Shown here: positions 63,458 to 64,000 of the stretch, piece by piece
How the letters are laid out: every line of letters starts with the position of its first letter
How positions within the stretch are numbered: position 1 is the first letter of the stretch
Assembly: GCF_027912495.1 (NCBI RefSeq)
Contig: NZ_CP115463.1
Coordinates: 1,263,501-1,327,500 of the forward strand
Origin: Caulobacter sp. NIBR1757
GTDB taxonomy: Bacteria > Pseudomonadota > Alphaproteobacteria > Caulobacterales > Caulobacteraceae
Direction of reading: 5' to 3'
Length of the DNA: 64,000 nucleotides
Made by a program: the position numbers and the translations under genes
Notes under the pieces: model-generated
What the model was told of the DNA's origin: nothing
Database searches by the model: none
Seen by the model: only the letters and a program-made list of their open reading frames with translations

Positions 63458-64000
63458 TTACGCGTTGAAGTTCAGCTTCAGGCCCGGCCGCGGCCACCTC
63501 GCCCGGTACAGTTTCCCCGTCCCCGACGCCGTGATCCAGGCGGTCCGCATGTCGTCGCCGCCGAAGCAGATGTTGGTGCACAGCAGGTCCGGGAAGGGGT
63601 AGTGCTCGGTCGTGCCGTCCGGGTCAAAAGCCGTGATGCCGCCGTTGATGATGGTGGCGACGCAGACCTTGCCGCCGGCCTCGACGGCCAGGCTGTCGAG
63701 CAGCTGGTAGCCCGGCAGGTTGCAGACCACATGGCCCGGCTGGAACGGCGGCGGTTCGGCCAGTTCGCCGGGGGCGCTGACGTCGAAGGCCCAGAGGCGG
63801 CCGAGCATGGTGTCGGCGAGGTAGACCGTCTTCTCGTCGGGCGAGAGGCCGACGCCGTTGGGGCTGACCATATGGTCCCTGTGGCGGACGATCTTCGAGC
63901 CGTCCGGCAGGGCGTAGTAGAGGCCGCCGAACTTCTTGCCCTCGGGCGTGGTGCAGCCGTGGTCGCTGAACCAGATGCCGCCGGTCTTGTCGAACACCAG
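63458..64000 (-). CDS. SMP-30/gluconolactonase-family protein, second copy, 5' end cut by window
   Basis: The frame runs off the window end, so the N-terminus is missing. The visible ~180 residues match the C-terminal part of the gene at 27736: FDKTGGIWFSDHG, VSPNGVGLSPDEKTVYLAD, LDSLAVEAGGKVCVATI and WITASGTGKLYRARWPRPGL. It probably acts on a related lactone. It starts 1 nt beyond the family-B repeat. Confidence 0.9.
   Translation of the reverse strand: MVFDKTGGIWFSDHGCTTPEGKKFGGLYYALPDGSKIVRHRDHMVSPNGVGLSPDEKTVYLADTMLGRLWAFDVSAPGELAEPPPFQPGHVVCNLPGYQLLDSLAVEAGGKVCVATIINGGITAFDPDGTTEHYPFPDLLCTNICFGGDDMRTAWITASGTGKLYRARWPRPGLKLNFNA

Overview
The window looks like chromosome from a high-GC alphaproteobacterium of the Caulobacteraceae (Caulobacter, Phenylobacterium or a relative). 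The clearest pointer is a chemotaxis operon whose order (mcp, cheX, cheY, cheA, cheW, cheR, cheB, cheY, cheD, cheU, cheY, cheE) is the one I know from Caulobacter crescentus. It lies beside cbb3-oxidase maturation genes and a FixL-FixJ pair. The genus is inference. No rRNA, tRNA, CRISPR array or prophage was seen. REGION 1 (1-18.2 kb) is an oxygen-linked block. It holds the end of ccoP, then ccoG-ccoH-ccoI-ccoS in overlapping frames, the che operon on the minus strand headed by a soluble globin-coupled chemoreceptor, heme-PAS FixL and FixJ, anaerobic hemN, and ompW. FNR/FixK-type boxes precede hemN and ompW. The che operon carries two scars: cheB has lost its middle in frame, leaving 98 codons, and the mcp/cheX junction shows a decayed tandem duplication. 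REGION 2 (18.2-33.6 kb) is a catabolic cluster: CoA transferase, CoA ligase, flavodoxin-like protein, Old Yellow Enzyme, AhpD-like protein, two VOC proteins, MarR regulator, SRPBCC protein, TonB receptor, SMP-30 lactonase, GST, MFS permease and alpha/beta hydrolase. A 17-bp imperfect palindrome, roughly YGTCAWSTARATTGAYA, lies in front of every transcription unit that belongs to it, including marR. I infer one MarR regulon for uptake and breakdown of an unidentified hydrophobic or cyclic carboxylic compound. REGION 3 (33.6-47 kb) has a TetR gene with a divergent flavin monooxygenase and a 21-bp operator; an enoyl-CoA hydratase, serine hydrolase and GST operon; tryptophan dioxygenase; a PepSY-DUF2271-DUF4198-ApbE set behind two Fur-like boxes; a receiver protein fused to a CheE-like domain; a free-methionine-sulfoxide reductase; a glycosyltransferase; a flavin reductase; and a thiolase. 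REGION 4 (47-57.3 kb) has two tandem sorbosone-dehydrogenase-like lipoproteins and a complete five-enzyme histidine route, hutC-hutF opposite hutI-hutH-hutG-hutU, sharing an 18-bp HutC-type palindrome. The same palindrome occurs once more, without an obvious target gene, at 27.69 kb. REGION 5 (57.3-64 kb) has a small secreted protein, an SDR, an IS1111-type element that split a dispersed repeat exactly, a tandem LuxR-HTH/alpha-beta hydrolase fusion, a second Old Yellow Enzyme and a second SMP-30 protein cut by the window edge. Four families of long hairpin repeats (A-D) fill most convergent gene gaps. Where no repeat lies between convergent genes, the two stop codons usually share one CTAG.
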